From Campanula takesimana (lineage: Eukaryota; Streptophyta; Magnoliopsida; Asterales; Campanulaceae), in the NCBI GenBank assembly GCA_026119855.1, contig JAOWBW010002218.1, forward strand, positions 1 through 64,000: DNA of 64,000 bases, in the 5' to 3' direction. Positions 46,901 to 57,860 of the stretch are shown here, one piece after another. Each line of letters opens with the position of its first letter. The stretch's first letter is position 1. The notes beneath the pieces were generated by a model, which was not told where the DNA came from, did no database searches, and saw only the letters and a program-made list of their open reading frames with translations. The position numbers were made by a program, and so were the translations under genes.

Positions 46901-49900
46901 ACAGAATTAGGACCCCGTCATCAGATGTACTCCCTCCGTCCCACACCAATGGGCACTTTTGGTCAAACCTACTAGAACTTTGACTAACATTTTGTGCTAA
47001 ATAATTTATTTCCATAAAAATTTAAAATTAGTTATTAATAATGTTTCTATTACTAATTTAGTAACTTTTTTTAAATTTTATGTAGATTAATAATTTAGCA
47101 TAAAATGTTAGTCAAAATTCAAGTTCGTTTGACCAAAAGTGCCCATTGGTATGGGACAGGGGGAGTAGTCCTTAACGACTGAAACCAAACCATCCTCCCC
47201 CATTGTAACACAACCAATTATCGAAAATAGTACCTAGCTCTCACAGATATTTGTAGATAGTAGAGACTGAATGAATAACTTTCTTTTGTCACTTTTATGT
47301 TCTCTTCCACTCAGATTCATTTTATGTGAAAAACAAAAGACCACCACAGCATCAATTTGCATGAACAATTCTTTAGGAGTAAACTATGATGCCAGAAATA
47401 GCAATCATGTAGCAATAAAGTAGAATGGCTTGTCAACAATAAAGGTTAGGTGTATCTGTAGTTAAGAAATTAGAACAAGACCTATATATTCAAAATAAGA
47501 TTGTTTTATGAAATTTATTAGAGTAACTGAAGTGCAAGAAGTCCTCTGAAACGAGATTCTTGTTAGGAAATTGTAACAATAAATGGTGGTTTTCTTGAAA
47601 TTAACGAAATGACAAATATCATAAATGAACCAAAATAAATTTAACGGGGAAGGAAATAAGGATAAACTAGAAATGCGGAAATTAAATCAAACCGGGCAAT
47701 AAATGAAGTCGAGTCTTGTGTTGGACACAATCTCCGCAAGAAGATATTGCCGCGCACTGGTGCTAACGGTTTTGTGGCAATCTTCACTCAAGATGAAACG
47801 ACTTTACAGTCCATGATAGAAGCACATCAAATCAAGGAATTCGGCGAACATAACTGTGTTTGACACTTCCAGACTTCGAAGAAGACATATGCAACAAGAT
47901 GATTCTGTCTTCTAACCGATGCCGTGAGAATTTCTTCGAATTCTGTGAGTGAATTCCCTAATTTAGTTAAATATCTAACTGAGTTCGTTAACTCAGTTAA
48001 ATACGTGACTCTCTAACTTAGATGTGAAGAGAGAGTGAATTGTGTATGTTGAGTTGTGTTTGGAGTCAGAAAGTCAATCCTGGTGGGGGGTTTATATAGA
48101 TAATGAAGAGATGGGGTGCCTTTTGGGAATAGGCACTAATGGAGTCTGGTGGGATCCGGACCGTCAGATCAAATTCTGGATGAAGGGCTCAGATCTGCTG
48201 GATCAACCCAACAGCCGACCCGATTGTTCCAACAGTCGCGGGTCGCGCCCGACCCATCCGAACCGACGCGGGTCACCGCTCCAGAACCATCACCACCCAT
48301 AAGCGGATCCGATCTGGACTATACCCACCCTTAGGTCACGGCCCATTACAACCGGGCCTAGGCCCAAGTGCCCAATGCCAGCCCACGATCCTACTGTTCT
48401 GGACTGAACCAGACCGAGCCCAACAAACCTAGCCACACCGAACCATGCCACGGACTGGACCACCATCGAACCGAACTTTGTCAAAAGTTTAAGGCTCCAC
48501 AGCTCCCAGCGTGAAGTGCAAAGTGCGCCCTAAACCGCCCATTCCGCCCTTCGCGCGCTTCGCGAGTCATGTGCCAAGTTGGAGCTAGTCCAAAATTAGC
48601 ACACTTGGGCCACTAGTTGCATGGTTGGCCCAATAGTTCACTTGGTTGGCCCAAGGAGGGAACCATTTGATGACTCCTCCTTAGATGGATCCACTTAAAT
48701 ACTTTCATTACTTCCATTCTTAAAGCAATGTGGGATAGCAATTTCTTATCCCATAAACTCTTCATACACCCACTACAATTTGCATACTTTGGACATTAAT
48801 TTCTCATTCACCCGGAATTGGTTTTGAGAAAGTAAATATACCACATTAATCTACTCCAAACGTAGATTATAAATATGCAATTAATTTTCATTTTCATAGA
48901 ATGAAACTCAATGGAATTCTTGGTCAAAAGTCGGTCAAACCTCATTTTTCTAAAACCAAAATTCCAACAATTCTTGAGTTAATTGATGATACAGTTACCA
49001 ATAAGAAAAGCTCTCAGGAGTTATTCTCACTTTAACAAAGTAACAATCAACCAAAGAGAAGGTTCAACTCCAAATGACCATTCACAGATCCCCACGAAGA
49101 CTTGAAAAACATATTACTTTACCTAAAGTATAAATAAGAAAACTTCTATATTTTAAAAAGAAGAAAAAAAAGGGGCAAATGACAATTTAGGGTCCAAAGT
49201 CTAAGGAGGGGTGTGTCAATCAGGGTCTGGTGTTCCAATTTTGCCTATTAGGGTCCACAATCAAGAACGTTTGTCAGTTAGGTGTTTTTAATGGAACTGT
49301 TAGAAAATTCCGTTAAGTCAGATCACGATCACATACCCCCTAAACTTTGGAGCCTAAATTGACACTACCTCCTAAACATTGGACCCTAAATGGACAATAC
49401 CCCCTAAACTATGGACCCTAAATTGACAATTTTTTCTACAATTGCGTCAAAAGAAAAAACTAATGACTAACATTGTTAACTTTTAACCCTAGATTGACAA
49501 CATTGAAACATCAGACCCTGATTGGCACACACCTCTACACTTTGGACCCTAAATTGTCATTTGTCATTTCCCCCTCCTCCCCCCTCCCCCCCCCCCCAAA
49601 AAAAAAAAAAGAAAAAGACACCCTAATGCTTCAAGGGCTCCCACTATGCATGGGATCCACGGTATATTTAAGGAAAAAAAACTGCACTACAATAACAAAG
49701 TTTTTGTTTCAGTACCTAAAAAAGTACAAGGTAATAGGCAAACTGCAGAATCCATCAAGGCAATTCTGATAGAAATTGATACAAAAATCAACAGATGTAG
49801 TACTATGTTAGGACTTTAAGAGTAAATTAACTCCATAGTAAGATGAAGATCAGAAAAGGGTTACTTACGTAATAAGAATAGTTAAAATAGAAACTTAAGA

Positions 49901-52900
49901 GGAAAAACACTTGTGCAGACCTGATAAGACAATGCCTTGAGCCACGCATTTTGGTCTACACCAAGCCAGGCAGTTGAAAACCATGGCTTTTTTGATTGTG
50001 AGCTCTGATCTTTTATTGCCAGCTCATATACCCTTGCTGCATCATGCAAGGATTGGACAAGTGCACTACTAGAATCTTCACCTTGCAGTGATTGATTAAG
50101 CTTGACCCTCATGTCCTCAACATCGCCACTCTCACTTGATCTGCCATTAACTGTTACACCATCATCCGCCAAAGAGTGGGGCAAAAGACGTTCAATCATT
50201 CTTGATTTATGAGGAGATAAGCACTGCGACCGAAAATCAACTAATCTGCGACTAAGACCAAGATTTTCATCATCTAGTGCAGATAGCTTAATACGGCATC
50301 TCTTCCTCGAATAAGCCCGGTTGAATAGTAAGTGATCCAGAGCAGCTCCCCTTTTCTTGTTGAAGAACCATGGTCTGGAATGTTTACTGCAAACAAAAGG
50401 TTCAATACGGAGCCATGGGATATTATTTGCACTGACTAAGTTCTTGATTCATGTAGCTTCAAAGACAAGCTCAGTAGCCAGCAATATTTGCCTGCTAGTT
50501 GAGCTATAACTACTATATATCCATCCATCTTATGCAGTTAGCTCATATGTTAATGAACTATCTATTAGTATTATTCATAAGCATATTCAGCAGAACTGTA
50601 CTTGATAAGTTCTCTCATGTTGTGCTTAGAATGAATTTTAAATTTTGCTTTTTCTATATATATTCTTTTTGCTAATTATTTTAACTTCTTCATGTATCAA
50701 AGTATCAAACTAGTATTGATCTATAACAGAAATTAAGTCATAATCACAGCATTCAACAGAAAATGACAATCCTAAAACCCTTTTCCAAGTGGACTTTAGA
50801 AGCTATATCCGTATTCAGGCAAATAATCTTTGCGTGAAACTGAGGTCAAATCATGAATTTTACGATCCTTTATTTTTCCTTTTATCTTGGAAATTTCTAA
50901 TAAAAAATGACCAGAAATGAGAATCAGCTACAAAGAAATCAGGATAGATCCTTTTTCGATTAAAAAAATCGCTTTCCAATTTTGCTATGCATTCATGGGA
51001 ATGCAATGAGGTAAACCAGTACTGAGACTCTCTTTCTCTCACATCCACCGTAGAATAGGATGTTAAAAAAAAAATCCAGAAACAAGTTGGTTATACATTC
51101 ACGACAATTAGCGGCTAACTATTATGCACATGCTAGTTTCCTTAACATCTTCTGGTGAAATATGCATAGTATATCATCGATGACATGTAGGAAAATCTTG
51201 AATATCATGCAGAGTTAAACATGTGGGATCTAGAAGTTCGCAGATACCTTCGCTAGCATGCAGCACACTGTATAGTTACAACAGTAAACAATAGTGAAGC
51301 CAGACATCCAGATTCTAATTGCTGGTAAATCGGTTGATTTTACTTTTTGACATCAACATAGAGTTTTCTAATTTCTCCATTCAAAACTTTGACAGATGAA
51401 ACTCTTACCTCTCTGCCATTTGAAAAAGATACTGAGGTTGCGTTTGACGCATTAAGCACCAAGTGGTTGATGCTTAATAGAATGTAGGTAATTTGGAGGT
51501 AGGATGCAATGATTTAATTCTTTCATCCAACATGAATATATCCAACACCCTCTTAATGATTGAGAATCATTATCCTTGCTTAATGAATAAGAGCCTCACT
51601 CAACACTAGACATCTAGCGCTCAATGTGATCAAATGCATCTTACCTCCAAATTACACTACATTCTATTAAGCATCAAGCATCTAGTGCTTGATGCATCAA
51701 ACGCAACCTGAGTCTGGCTCATAGTTGTTAAAGGCGAAAGGCGAAAGGCGGGAGGCGGGCGATGCGTACCTGGAAAAGGGCGAAAGGCGGAAAATTAAAA
51801 CAAAAATTTATTAAGTATTAGAAAATATTATATTTCTACTTATTATGGTATCCTAACATAATTTCGACCTCAAAAGTGAGAATTATAGGATATTGATGTT
51901 TAAAAGAAAACAAAATTAAAAAAGATGCTTGGAATCTAGATTAAAGAAGAAGAAAAAAAATTAAACAAGGGGAGGGAGAAAAATAGAAAACGACTGAAAA
52001 ACTGGAATTAAGTAGAAAAAAGAGAGCGATTATAAATTAAAGGAAAGAACTGGGAATAAAGAAGGAAATACAAAAAAATATGAAATCGACGCAGAGTTTG
52101 TGTAGTCGAGTTCTTTGAAGAGTGTCGTCGTCGTTGGAGGGTTCTTGTCTTAGTTGCGCATATTGCGGTAAGTATTATCGACTTCTCGCTACTTATCGTT
52201 TGGAAATTAGGGCTAGATTTTACAAAGGGCACCTCACTTACCTAAATTGACGAGGTTTCCTTTTAAAAAAAAAAAAAAAAAAAAAACACTTGCCAAACCA
52301 AATTGGGCCTACCCCACGTCTCTCGTTTTCGCTTCTATTCAAACAGCATACGACTTTGTCCAATAAGGTCATCAACCGACCGCCTGATTTCACAAAGGCG
52401 AAAGGCGGCCAACCCTCTAAGGCGCCAATATGGCGAGGCGGGCATACGCCTTTCACGACTATGGTCTGGCTTATTGCTATTTTAGAATGACATAATTACA
52501 CTTCTGAAATCCTTTTCTGAACCTTTTCTAGCCGACATATTTAGAAGATGGATACAAAGCATTAAATAATTTTCAGGATACCTATAGGGTAACTAGAGAC
52601 TTGTGCATATTTGATACGATGAAATTCACTTGGTTACTATGTATGCCATAGTAATTAGGAGGTTACCTGGACTTTCATTTATGCAGGTCATTTTAGTTTG
52701 ATGGCATGGAAGTTATCATTCGTCTAGCAATATCTAAGAGGTGATTTTGTTTACCAATAACAAGCTTCTCTATCTTCTATTTAGCTTAAAATTAAGATTG
52801 TAACTAGTGACGTAATGAAACAAGGGCAGAATCGTGCCAAATTCTATTGCACATCATAGTCTCCTTAAATCCTACTTTCCAAGACAAACAAGGATTAACT

Positions 52901-53397
52901 ATTTGAATATTATGACGAATCAGAATCTCTCACAAATTCACACACACTTGTGAACACAAAAAGGTAGCAAAAAAGAGTACAATAAATTGACTGCCTTCCG
53001 ATGAATATGTCGATTAAGAGCGCGGTACATTACAAAATGGGGCTCAAAGTCCACGGACGTTCCTAATAAACTAATACTGATTTCAGAAAGTCTCATTTTG
53101 GCGACCACGTGCAAGGCACATGGTGCCTTCATTATTCGAGGACTTCATCTTTGTAAACCAGTTTTAGTTCTCAAAATTTGTGCAGTTTCCTGAAGTAGCT
53201 CAAACTCTCTAGATTACTAGATATATATGGTAAAACGAAATTCAGAATCATTAATTTAATTTTCAACTAGAAACTGATGTCAGAAATCAAACAGCTGTCT
53301 AAATTGAATAATAATGAAAAATTAGAACTCACATTAATTGTGAATTCGGACTGCAGCAACAAACGCCGGATAGAGAGTGCGGTTGAGACATGGCCAT
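35864..53397 (-). CDS. conserved plant protein of unknown function, nine exons
   Basis: Exons on the minus strand: 53333-53397, 49921-50386, 42487-42578, 37938-38102, 37197-37590, 36576-36694, 36424-36496, 36001-36221, 35864-35912. All introns are GT...AG and phases join into one frame of about 547 residues. The start chosen is the ATG at 53397 (MAMSQPHSLSG); an upstream in-frame ATG at 53565 would add a His-repeat stretch. The N-terminus is Ser/Arg/Lys-rich with few acids, suggesting a plastid transit peptide. Recognisable conserved-looking blocks are KKPWFSTAWLGVDQNAWLK, SEISSRGDGRDRDINVFVQR, SAKQPEVYEWFWSDQVPSVV and GFFIALGRRTQTFL. I do not recognise the family by name. The TAA at 35864-35866 may be the true end, or AAA|GTAAGT could be a donor leading to further exons. 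No frame break in any exon, so probably functional. Transposons fill introns 1-3. Confidence 0.8.
36300..36393. repeat. Stowaway right-end fragment
   Basis: It ends ATGTATTTTGAGACGGAGGGAG then TA, with a near repeat of AAGTATTTTGAGAC just before. The left half is missing. It lies in the intron between exons 7 and 8 of the conserved gene. Confidence 0.55.
37663..37920. mobile_element. Stowaway MITE between exons 4 and 5
   Basis: The ends CTCCCTCCGTCCCATAACAA and TTGTTATGAGACGGAGGGAG are inverted with TA flanks. It is the intact relative of the outer element at 5338-6118. Confidence 0.92.
39264..39446. mobile_element. Mutator-type MITE, second copy, TSD 8 of 9
   Basis: The left end GAGCAATGCTAGGGG and right CCCACAGTATTATTC are inverted. 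The TSD is TAGACATAT (39255-39263) versus TATACATAT (39447-39455). It is the inverse-orientation relative of 12569-12749. Confidence 0.82.
39495..39532. repeat. (AC)n microsatellite
   Basis: About 19 AC units, followed by (AT)n, directly before the hairpin MITE pair. Confidence 0.92.
39541..39879. mobile_element. foldback MITE with long near-perfect arms
   Basis: The left arm (ATAGGGTCTTGCTTCAATGAG...) and right arm (...CTCATTTGAGCACCTACCTACC) pair over about 150 bases each, including AATCAAGGGTC / GACCCTTGATT and GATACAGT / ACTGTATC. The transcript would form a long hairpin. Located in intron 3 of the conserved gene. Confidence 0.82.
39881..40158. mobile_element. second foldback MITE, adjacent
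   Basis: The left TAGGAAGGTGCTCAAATGAG and right GGAGCATGACCCTATA are imperfect inverses. The interior repeats AATGTATCCAAG and its complement. It is related to its neighbour at the ends but differs inside. Confidence 0.72.
40584..40851. mobile_element. Stowaway MITE
   Basis: The left CACTCTCCCTTTGTCATGCTAA and right GTGGGACGGAGGGAGTG are imperfect inverses. The interior is like 37663-37920 in the AAAGTGAAGTAGGAGAGAG part. Confidence 0.72.
40862..40909. repeat. (TA)n microsatellite
   Basis: TA run with one interruption; a similar short run occurs at 41155-41174. Confidence 0.88.
40988..41987. mobile_element. hAT-type element, 1000 bp, TSD TACCCAGA
   Basis: The ends TAGGGATGGCAAT and GTTGCCATCCCTA are inverted, with an exact duplication TACCCAGA at 40980-40987 and 41988-41995. 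Subterminal ACCCGACCCG repeats are like 21609-22057, but the centre (41180-41840) is unrelated, with a GA run and a GCCGTCG-rich coding-like stretch near 41450-41640 that I cannot identify. Confidence 0.94.
42037..42318. mobile_element. Stowaway MITE with duplicated right end
   Basis: The left CTCCCTCCGTCCCACCTCACTTG pairs with the right CAAGTGAGGTGGGACGGAGGGAG. A second copy of the right terminus (CAAGTGAAGTGGGACGGACCG) lies about 30 bases inside. TA flanks. Confidence 0.88.
43275..43652 (-). pseudogene. LINE-like fragment (zf-RVT region)
   Basis: The minus-strand open stretch contains HLILWCPVAWNLWCSMFKI, the pattern of the zinc-binding zf-RVT domain that follows LINE reverse transcriptases in plants. 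No RT core is seen nearby. It is in intron 2 of the conserved gene. Tentative. Confidence 0.42.
43734..44912. mobile_element. hAT-like element, TSD TGTTATTC
   Basis: It starts CAGTGGCGTATCTAGG and ends near GCGTCCGCCCG, with TGTTATTC at 43726-43733 and 44913-44920. Both ends also have GGGGGGTCAA / TTGACCCC. The terminal inverted repeat is imperfect. No transposase. Confidence 0.62.
44921..46929. other. intron 2 sequence without recognised features
   Basis: About 2 kb of intron 2 of the conserved gene. I see a short (AAT)n run near 46599-46618 and no gene, TIR or LTR that I can support. Confidence 0.5.
46930..47165. mobile_element. Stowaway MITE
   Basis: The ends CTCCCTCCGTCCCACACCAATG and CATTGGTATGGGACAGGGGGAG are inverted with TA flanks. 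TTTTGGTCAAAC pairs with GTTTGACCAAAA. Confidence 0.92.
47561..48969. mobile_element. solo LTR, 1409 bp, TSD ATTCT
   Basis: It starts TGTTAGGAAATTG and ends AAATTCCAACA, with ATTCT at 47556-47560 and 48970-48974. No internal region is present. GC-rich stretches with CGCGGGTCGCG and TTCGCGCGCTTCGCG occur at 48235-48570. In intron 2 of the conserved gene. Confidence 0.84.
49172..49574. mobile_element. Mutator-type MITE, about 400 bp
   Basis: The left GGGCAAATGACAATTTAGGG and right CCCTAAATTGTCATTTGTC are inverted. TGACAATTT/AAATTGTCA is also repeated internally. It is followed by a C run and an A run (49576-49611). TSD not resolved. Confidence 0.72.
51434..51711. mobile_element. MITE with GGTTGCGTTTGA ends
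   Basis: The left GAGGTTGCGTTTGACGCATTAAGCAC and right arm (GTGCTTGATGCATCAAACGC then AACCTG) are inverted over more than 25 bases. Further inside, TAATTTGGAGGTA pairs with TACCTCCAAATTA. In intron 1 of the conserved gene. Confidence 0.82.
51720..52463. mobile_element. hAT-type element, 744 bp, TSD GTCTGGCT
   Basis: The ends CATAGTTGTTAAAGGCG and CGCCTTTCACGACTATG are inverted, with an exact 8-bp duplication GTCTGGCT (51712-51719 and 52464-52471). Subterminal AAAGGCGAAAGGCG repeats lie at both ends. It abuts the preceding MITE. Confidence 0.92.
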
Positions 53398-53433
53398 CGC
53401 TTGCGATGGCGTGATGAGTGTGAGGATACGAGT

Positions 53434-53462
53434 ACCTACGTCGTGGTGGTGGTGGTGGTGGT
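53434..53462. repeat. (GGT)n run in 5' leader of the conserved gene
   Basis: The minus strand reads as a CAC/ATC run that would code a His stretch if the upstream ATG at 53565 were used. It is better taken as 5' UTR. Confidence 0.7.
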
Positions 53463-53670
53463 GACGGCGATGAGGTGGTTGTGGGGAAAACGGGAAAGGA
53501 GGGATGGCGTGAGCTGAGGATGTAGAGACGTGTATAAAGTGAGACCTAGGGGAAATATCTTGCACTTCTAGTAATACTGTAGGATTTTTCTAACTTTGCC
53601 CACATGTTAATCTCATGAGATTCTTTAGTAAATTGTGTGGGATGACTTCAAGTGATTGACCACAAAATTT

Positions 53671-53852
53671 TCAGACTTAGAAAATTTTAAGACCTATCAA
53701 TCTAAAGCCTATTCTAATAAAATTGACTATTTTAAAAATGAAATTTAACACTTCTTACAATAAATCTTAAAGTCCACAAAAAGTAAAATTAGGTTATGGG
53801 ATCAATCAAATCTAGGTAATAAGAGTGATTTAAAATAAGCATACCCAACAAC
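53671..53852. mobile_element. truncated LTR, same family as 30148-31695
   Basis: It aligns with 31515-31695 (CAGACTTAGAAAA..., GGTTATGGGATCAATCAAAT..., AAGCATACCCAACA). The right terminus CAACA abuts copia coding sequence at 53853. The left 1.37 kb of the family is missing. It is 106 bp upstream of the longest possible start of the conserved gene. Confidence 0.8.
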
Positions 53853-54102
53853 GAGAAAACGGAATTCTAGAATGTTTCGCCCTTAAGCAGGAGTCGCAGT
53901 ATTCAATGCTACCTTTTAAATTTAAATGATGAATATGTCGAAGTTTATCATTGGATGCATGTCCTAAACATTGGTGCCAAACTTGAGATTCAGGCTTTAT
54001 GGACAAGGCCACACGTCCACTCTTCATCGACTCAAGTTGATAAAGTCCATTGTGCTGACTACCCAGTCCAATCAGGTTCTTCGATTGTAAGCCCTGCATC
54101 AC
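53853..54102 (-). pseudogene. copia pre-integrase zinc region, truncated
   Basis: It contains WHQCLGHASNDKL and CDSCLRAKHSRIPF, the H-x3-H...C-x2-C pre-integrase signature. The coding sequence stops at 53853, where the truncated LTR begins. Confidence 0.85.
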
Positions 54103-55516
54103 ACAAAAGTCTGGAAAAAAATATTAATTCACAGTTTAGCTCTTTTGTGATTCTGCTCACAGAAAGTAAGTTGCATTTAAAATCGGAAATGTTAAGAACA
54201 TGGTCTATCTCTAGACCATTCAATAGGTGTGTCCTTCCAATGCTCTTGACAGGTATACGCGGGCCAATAGGAATTTGAACGGGAGGGTTGGCCCCATAAT
54301 CTTGCTGTTTCTCAAGCAAGTCTGCATCACAAGTAATATGTTCCGTCGCTTCCGAATCAATTATACAGGGTTTGTTAGAAAATAGCTTACAAGCCATGTT
54401 GATATTTGGCGGATTAGAGCTTTCACCAATGTGCGGCTTCTCTCTTCCCAAGAATTCCAGCAGCCTAGTGTATTGTTCATCATCGAGTCCTGCGGTTGGG
54501 CTCTTCTCTCGATTTTGTTGATCGGACGTGGTTGCTTCCTTGACTTGCGCAGCTTTCGGTCCTTGAGCTCCGTGATGAGTGCTTCGCTTTTCTCTTTCTG
54601 TGCGTGGTCCTCTTTTCCAGTCCGCTGTACCTTTCTTCCAGTGTGCCGGATTGCCAATGATTACATAGCAATATTCTTTTAAGTGTCTAATCTTGTCACA
54701 GTGGCTACATCTTGGTTTGTCACGCCGCTCTCCCCTCTTGTCAAGGTTATCTCTGCTGGTTCTTTGTGTCATTTTTTGTAGCGCAGCCGCCTCAAACCCT
54801 TGTTTCCATGAGTTTGTAATCTGTCTTTGAGCTTCATCCTCTGACACTAGGTGATATGCAGCACCAAGACTAAGTGTCGGCGTAGTGCTAAGATTTTGAG
54901 TCTTCACAGTGTTGAATGACTTATCGAGTCCCATAAGGAATTCATACAACCTTTCCCGCTCGCCCAACGCCTGTAGCATCTTGGTGACATCACAAGTACA
55001 CTTTCTACACTCACACTTTGGCATGGGTGAAATTGATTGAATTTCATCCCATATTCCTTTCAACTTCGTATAATAAGATGAGACAGGGAGATTTTCTTGC
55101 CTCGTTAGTGTTAGTTCCCTTTTGTGTTCGTACGCCCTCGGTGCACTCTCTTTCCCAAATCTTTCCTCAAGGTCAACCCAAATCTCATGGGTTGTTGCAG
55201 CATATTTCACGCTGTTACGTATTTCTTTGTCCATGGTACTGTTTAGCCTTCCCTTGACCATAGCATTACATCGCTTCCATAGCATTCAATTGGAATACGT
55301 TGACTCAAGCATCGGAATCGATCCGTCAACGAATCCTATTTTGTTTTTTGCGAACAAAGTATTGCTCATCTCATTCATCCAATCTCCATAATTTCCATCA
55401 CTGAGGATTTCGCTAACAAAGATTTGACCCGAGTTGTCTGACGTGTGGATGTAGTATGGAGACATTACATCCACTGTCGCACCTGTCACCTTCTTTGTTT
55501 CAGACGATTCTACCAT
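54059..55516 (-). pseudogene. copia gag-protease, nonsense and active-site mutation
   Basis: The gag ATG at 55516 starts a reading frame with the DNSGQIFVSE...GNYGDW copia gag N-terminus. A TGA at 55286-55288 replaces a likely Trp codon; the frame then stays open for 408 codons. It includes a CCHC knuckle (CSHCDKIRHLKEYC, about 54700) and the protease box near 54345-54360 reading DSEATEH, where DSGATEH is expected, so the catalytic Gly is lost. A frame change near 54060-54100 precedes the integrase part. Confidence 0.88.
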
Positions 55517-55568
55517 GGCGAGCAGTGGGTTTTACGAATTTCTTTAGTAAAACCAGCTCTTGATACCA

Positions 55569-55831
55569 TGAAAATAATATCAGCCTCTCTCTGTGTTATA
55601 TTCACAATACCCAATTGGGTTATATACATACAATGTCGTGTATAATCTCAGCAAATCTCATAAGAGATATTCCCTATCTCCCAAATAGTCTGATATATTC
55701 CTACTGATATTCTAATTCCTTATACTCCTCTAATATCTATCTTCCTAATCTAAACATGACTCTCCAGACTACAAGCATATGTATACTAACTTAGAGTATG
55801 ACTCCTAGTAGGACTCCTTGGATATTCAACA
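55569..55831 (-). repeat. 5' LTR of the second copia element, 263 bp
   Basis: It begins TGTTGAATATCCAAGG at 55831 and ends ATTATTTTCA at 55569, next to the primer site. No second copy lies in the window. Confidence 0.82.
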
Positions 55832-56389
55832 TTATAAAATTACAAATTCAAAAAAACAGCAACACAAAATGTGTCACTATAAGAGAAGATTGCATAGATG
55901 GAGGCACACGTAGAGCCGAAAATATAGCACATGAATAATGAAGTGAGAGCAAGGAATCAATGCAGGGTTGTAACAAAAAAATAATCAAATAATGAGTTAA
56001 GGAACGAATTGAAGGACGATAGGGCAATCAGATTACAGGGGGATAGGAAGGAGTGTACTTTGACTGGGTTCAGAAGAGGAGTTGTGAGAGGAGACGGAGG
56101 CGATTTGGGGGAGGGTATCGCAGACTAATTCAGACGCTAGAAGGAGAAGTCGGAAACCGTTAATTGACAGCTGCATAATTAACCTGAGAGTATTGATCTG
56201 GATAGATAAGAAAGAAGATGGAAAATAGAGAAATAATGTGTACCTTTGGATGAGGGTGGTTATGAGTTAATCTCAGCCACTCTTTGTCTATTTTTAAAAA
56301 AGTAGTTAAAACCATTGTCTCTTTTATTATAGATTATTGATGTTTTAATGATGTATAAAGTTTTTCGCTTCCCTGTTATATTGATTTTA

Positions 56390-56446
56390 ATTTCAGCAAT
56401 TTAAATTTATAATAACGGCCTGTGCATCGGACAGGAGGAACACTAG
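56390..56446 (+). mobile_element. Helitron 3' terminus, decayed
   Basis: The hairpin CCTGTGC-ATC-GGACAGG (56419-56435, one mismatch), then AGGAACA and CTAG before T, mirrors the terminus at 14546-14572. No matching 5' end was found. The 55840-56300 stretch before it may be its cargo but I recognise nothing. Confidence 0.6.
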
Positions 56447-56774
56447 TTAAACATTAAAGAGCTCAAAACAATCTATGTTACAGCCCATTACAAACATAGG
56501 CCCACTCTTTAAGGCTCCTCTTAAACACAGTTCTACAAACAGATAGTTTTACAAACGGAGTAGATTTTGAAACAGATCTATTGAAAACAGAGCTATTCAT
56601 CTTATAAATGTGTTTGGTACACATCTTAAAATATTAATTTAAACATTTGAATATTTGTTTATAAGACATTTTTACTCTTTTATAACACTCTAATATTGTT
56701 AATCAAGTTTAATCATTAATTATACCAAATGCGTAGAGTCTTACAAAAATTATTAATCTATATTATTAGGGCTG

Positions 56775-57592
56775 GACTCCTGTGTGAGACGGCTCACATC
56801 CAAATCGAGTCGAGCCGAGCCGTTAAGCAGCCAAGCTGAGCCGAGACAATTTTTTTTTTTTTTTTTTTTGCCCTTCAACTTTTTTTTTCCACGCCATTTT
56901 TTGCTCGCCATCAAAAGTACCACTTTTTTTTTTATAAAGAAATGTAACATTTTTTTCTTAAATGCAACACTTTATTTTTTTAAAATGTACCACAATTTTG
57001 CTGAAATAAATTAAAGATAACATAAGATTGACAACTAAACTAATGTTACATTTTATAATAAATAATTGAAACCTTTTTTTTTCTTAGTTGTAACAATTTT
57101 CTAGGGTTTTACATACAATTGAAATGCAATAATCGATTATATACATGAGTTTTTAATCTTTTTTTGTTTAAAAAAAGTAACATTGAATCTATAAAACTGT
57201 TACATTCATCTATATAGCAAATTACAATCATATATGCACTGTGTTATACTTCAATTATTACTTTTTCTAACCACATTCAATAAAGTGTTATTTTTTTAAA
57301 AAATAAACTCTTACTTTTTTCATAAAAACGTGTTACATTTATTACGATGAGCATCTCACTTTTGTGTGTGTTAAAAAGTATGTTTTTTTAAAAAAAATAA
57401 AACCATATCATGACCTATCTAGTTTTATTTGTCTCGTCGAGACGAACACAACGGTAATTTTGGAGTTTTTTTTTTTTACCCGAGACAAGTGTCGTGATTT
57501 GGGAGGAAGAAGGGGCTGGATGGGACGGGTTGGCCTGGCCGGGCATGGATAAGATCCATGGGTGGATTTGTGAGACCGTCTCACAGATCCAA
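56775..57592. repeat. candidate TIR element with GTGAGACGG ends
   Basis: TGTGTGAGACGGCTCACATCC (56780) roughly inverts GGATTTGTGAGACCGTCTCACA (57562). Each end is itself a small palindrome, so the pairing may be fortuitous. AT-rich poly-T interior. Confidence 0.35.
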
Positions 57593-57634
57593 TGGCTGTC
57601 ACAAAAAATTAAAAAAAAAAGGTCAAGATTTGTT

Positions 57635-57764
57635 GGGTGTTGTTATACACACCCGTAAAATTAATTTACACACCCGTAAGTAGCTTGAAATTTTAAATAG
57701 TACAAACTGTAAAGCACAGTTACGGGTGTATTCATAAGTTTTACGGGTGTGTATAACAACACTC
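57635..57764. mobile_element. Mutator-type MITE, 130 bp, TSD AGATTTGTT
   Basis: The ends GGGTGTTGTTATACACACCCG and CGGGTGTGTATAACAACACTC are inverted, with an exact 9-bp duplication at 57626-57634 and 57765-57773. Confidence 0.92.
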
Positions 57765-57860
57765 AGATTTGTTCTTAACTATCACAATCCAATGGCTGTC
57801 ATTTTTTCGTTTTTTTTTCTTTATTTTCTTCCATCGGTTGAGATCAGTTCTAAAAAATTA

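Larger units (their letters stand above)
53853..55831 (-). mobile_element. Ty1/copia element, 3' half lost
   Basis: On the minus strand: LTR 55831-55569 (TGTTGAATATCC...TTTTCA), primer site TGGTATCAAGAGC (55568-55556, one extra A against the usual form), gag, protease, start of integrase. The rest of pol and the 3' LTR are missing beyond 53853. Confidence 0.9.

Noticed and set aside
48042..48484. Open frames in the solo LTR at 47561-48969
   Set aside because: Short, on both strands, explained by GC-rich LTR sequence with an exact LTR boundary and TSD.
55840..56300. Possible separate gene between the copia LTR and the Helitron end
   Set aside because: No frame of useful length and no recognisable motif on either strand; at most Helitron cargo.
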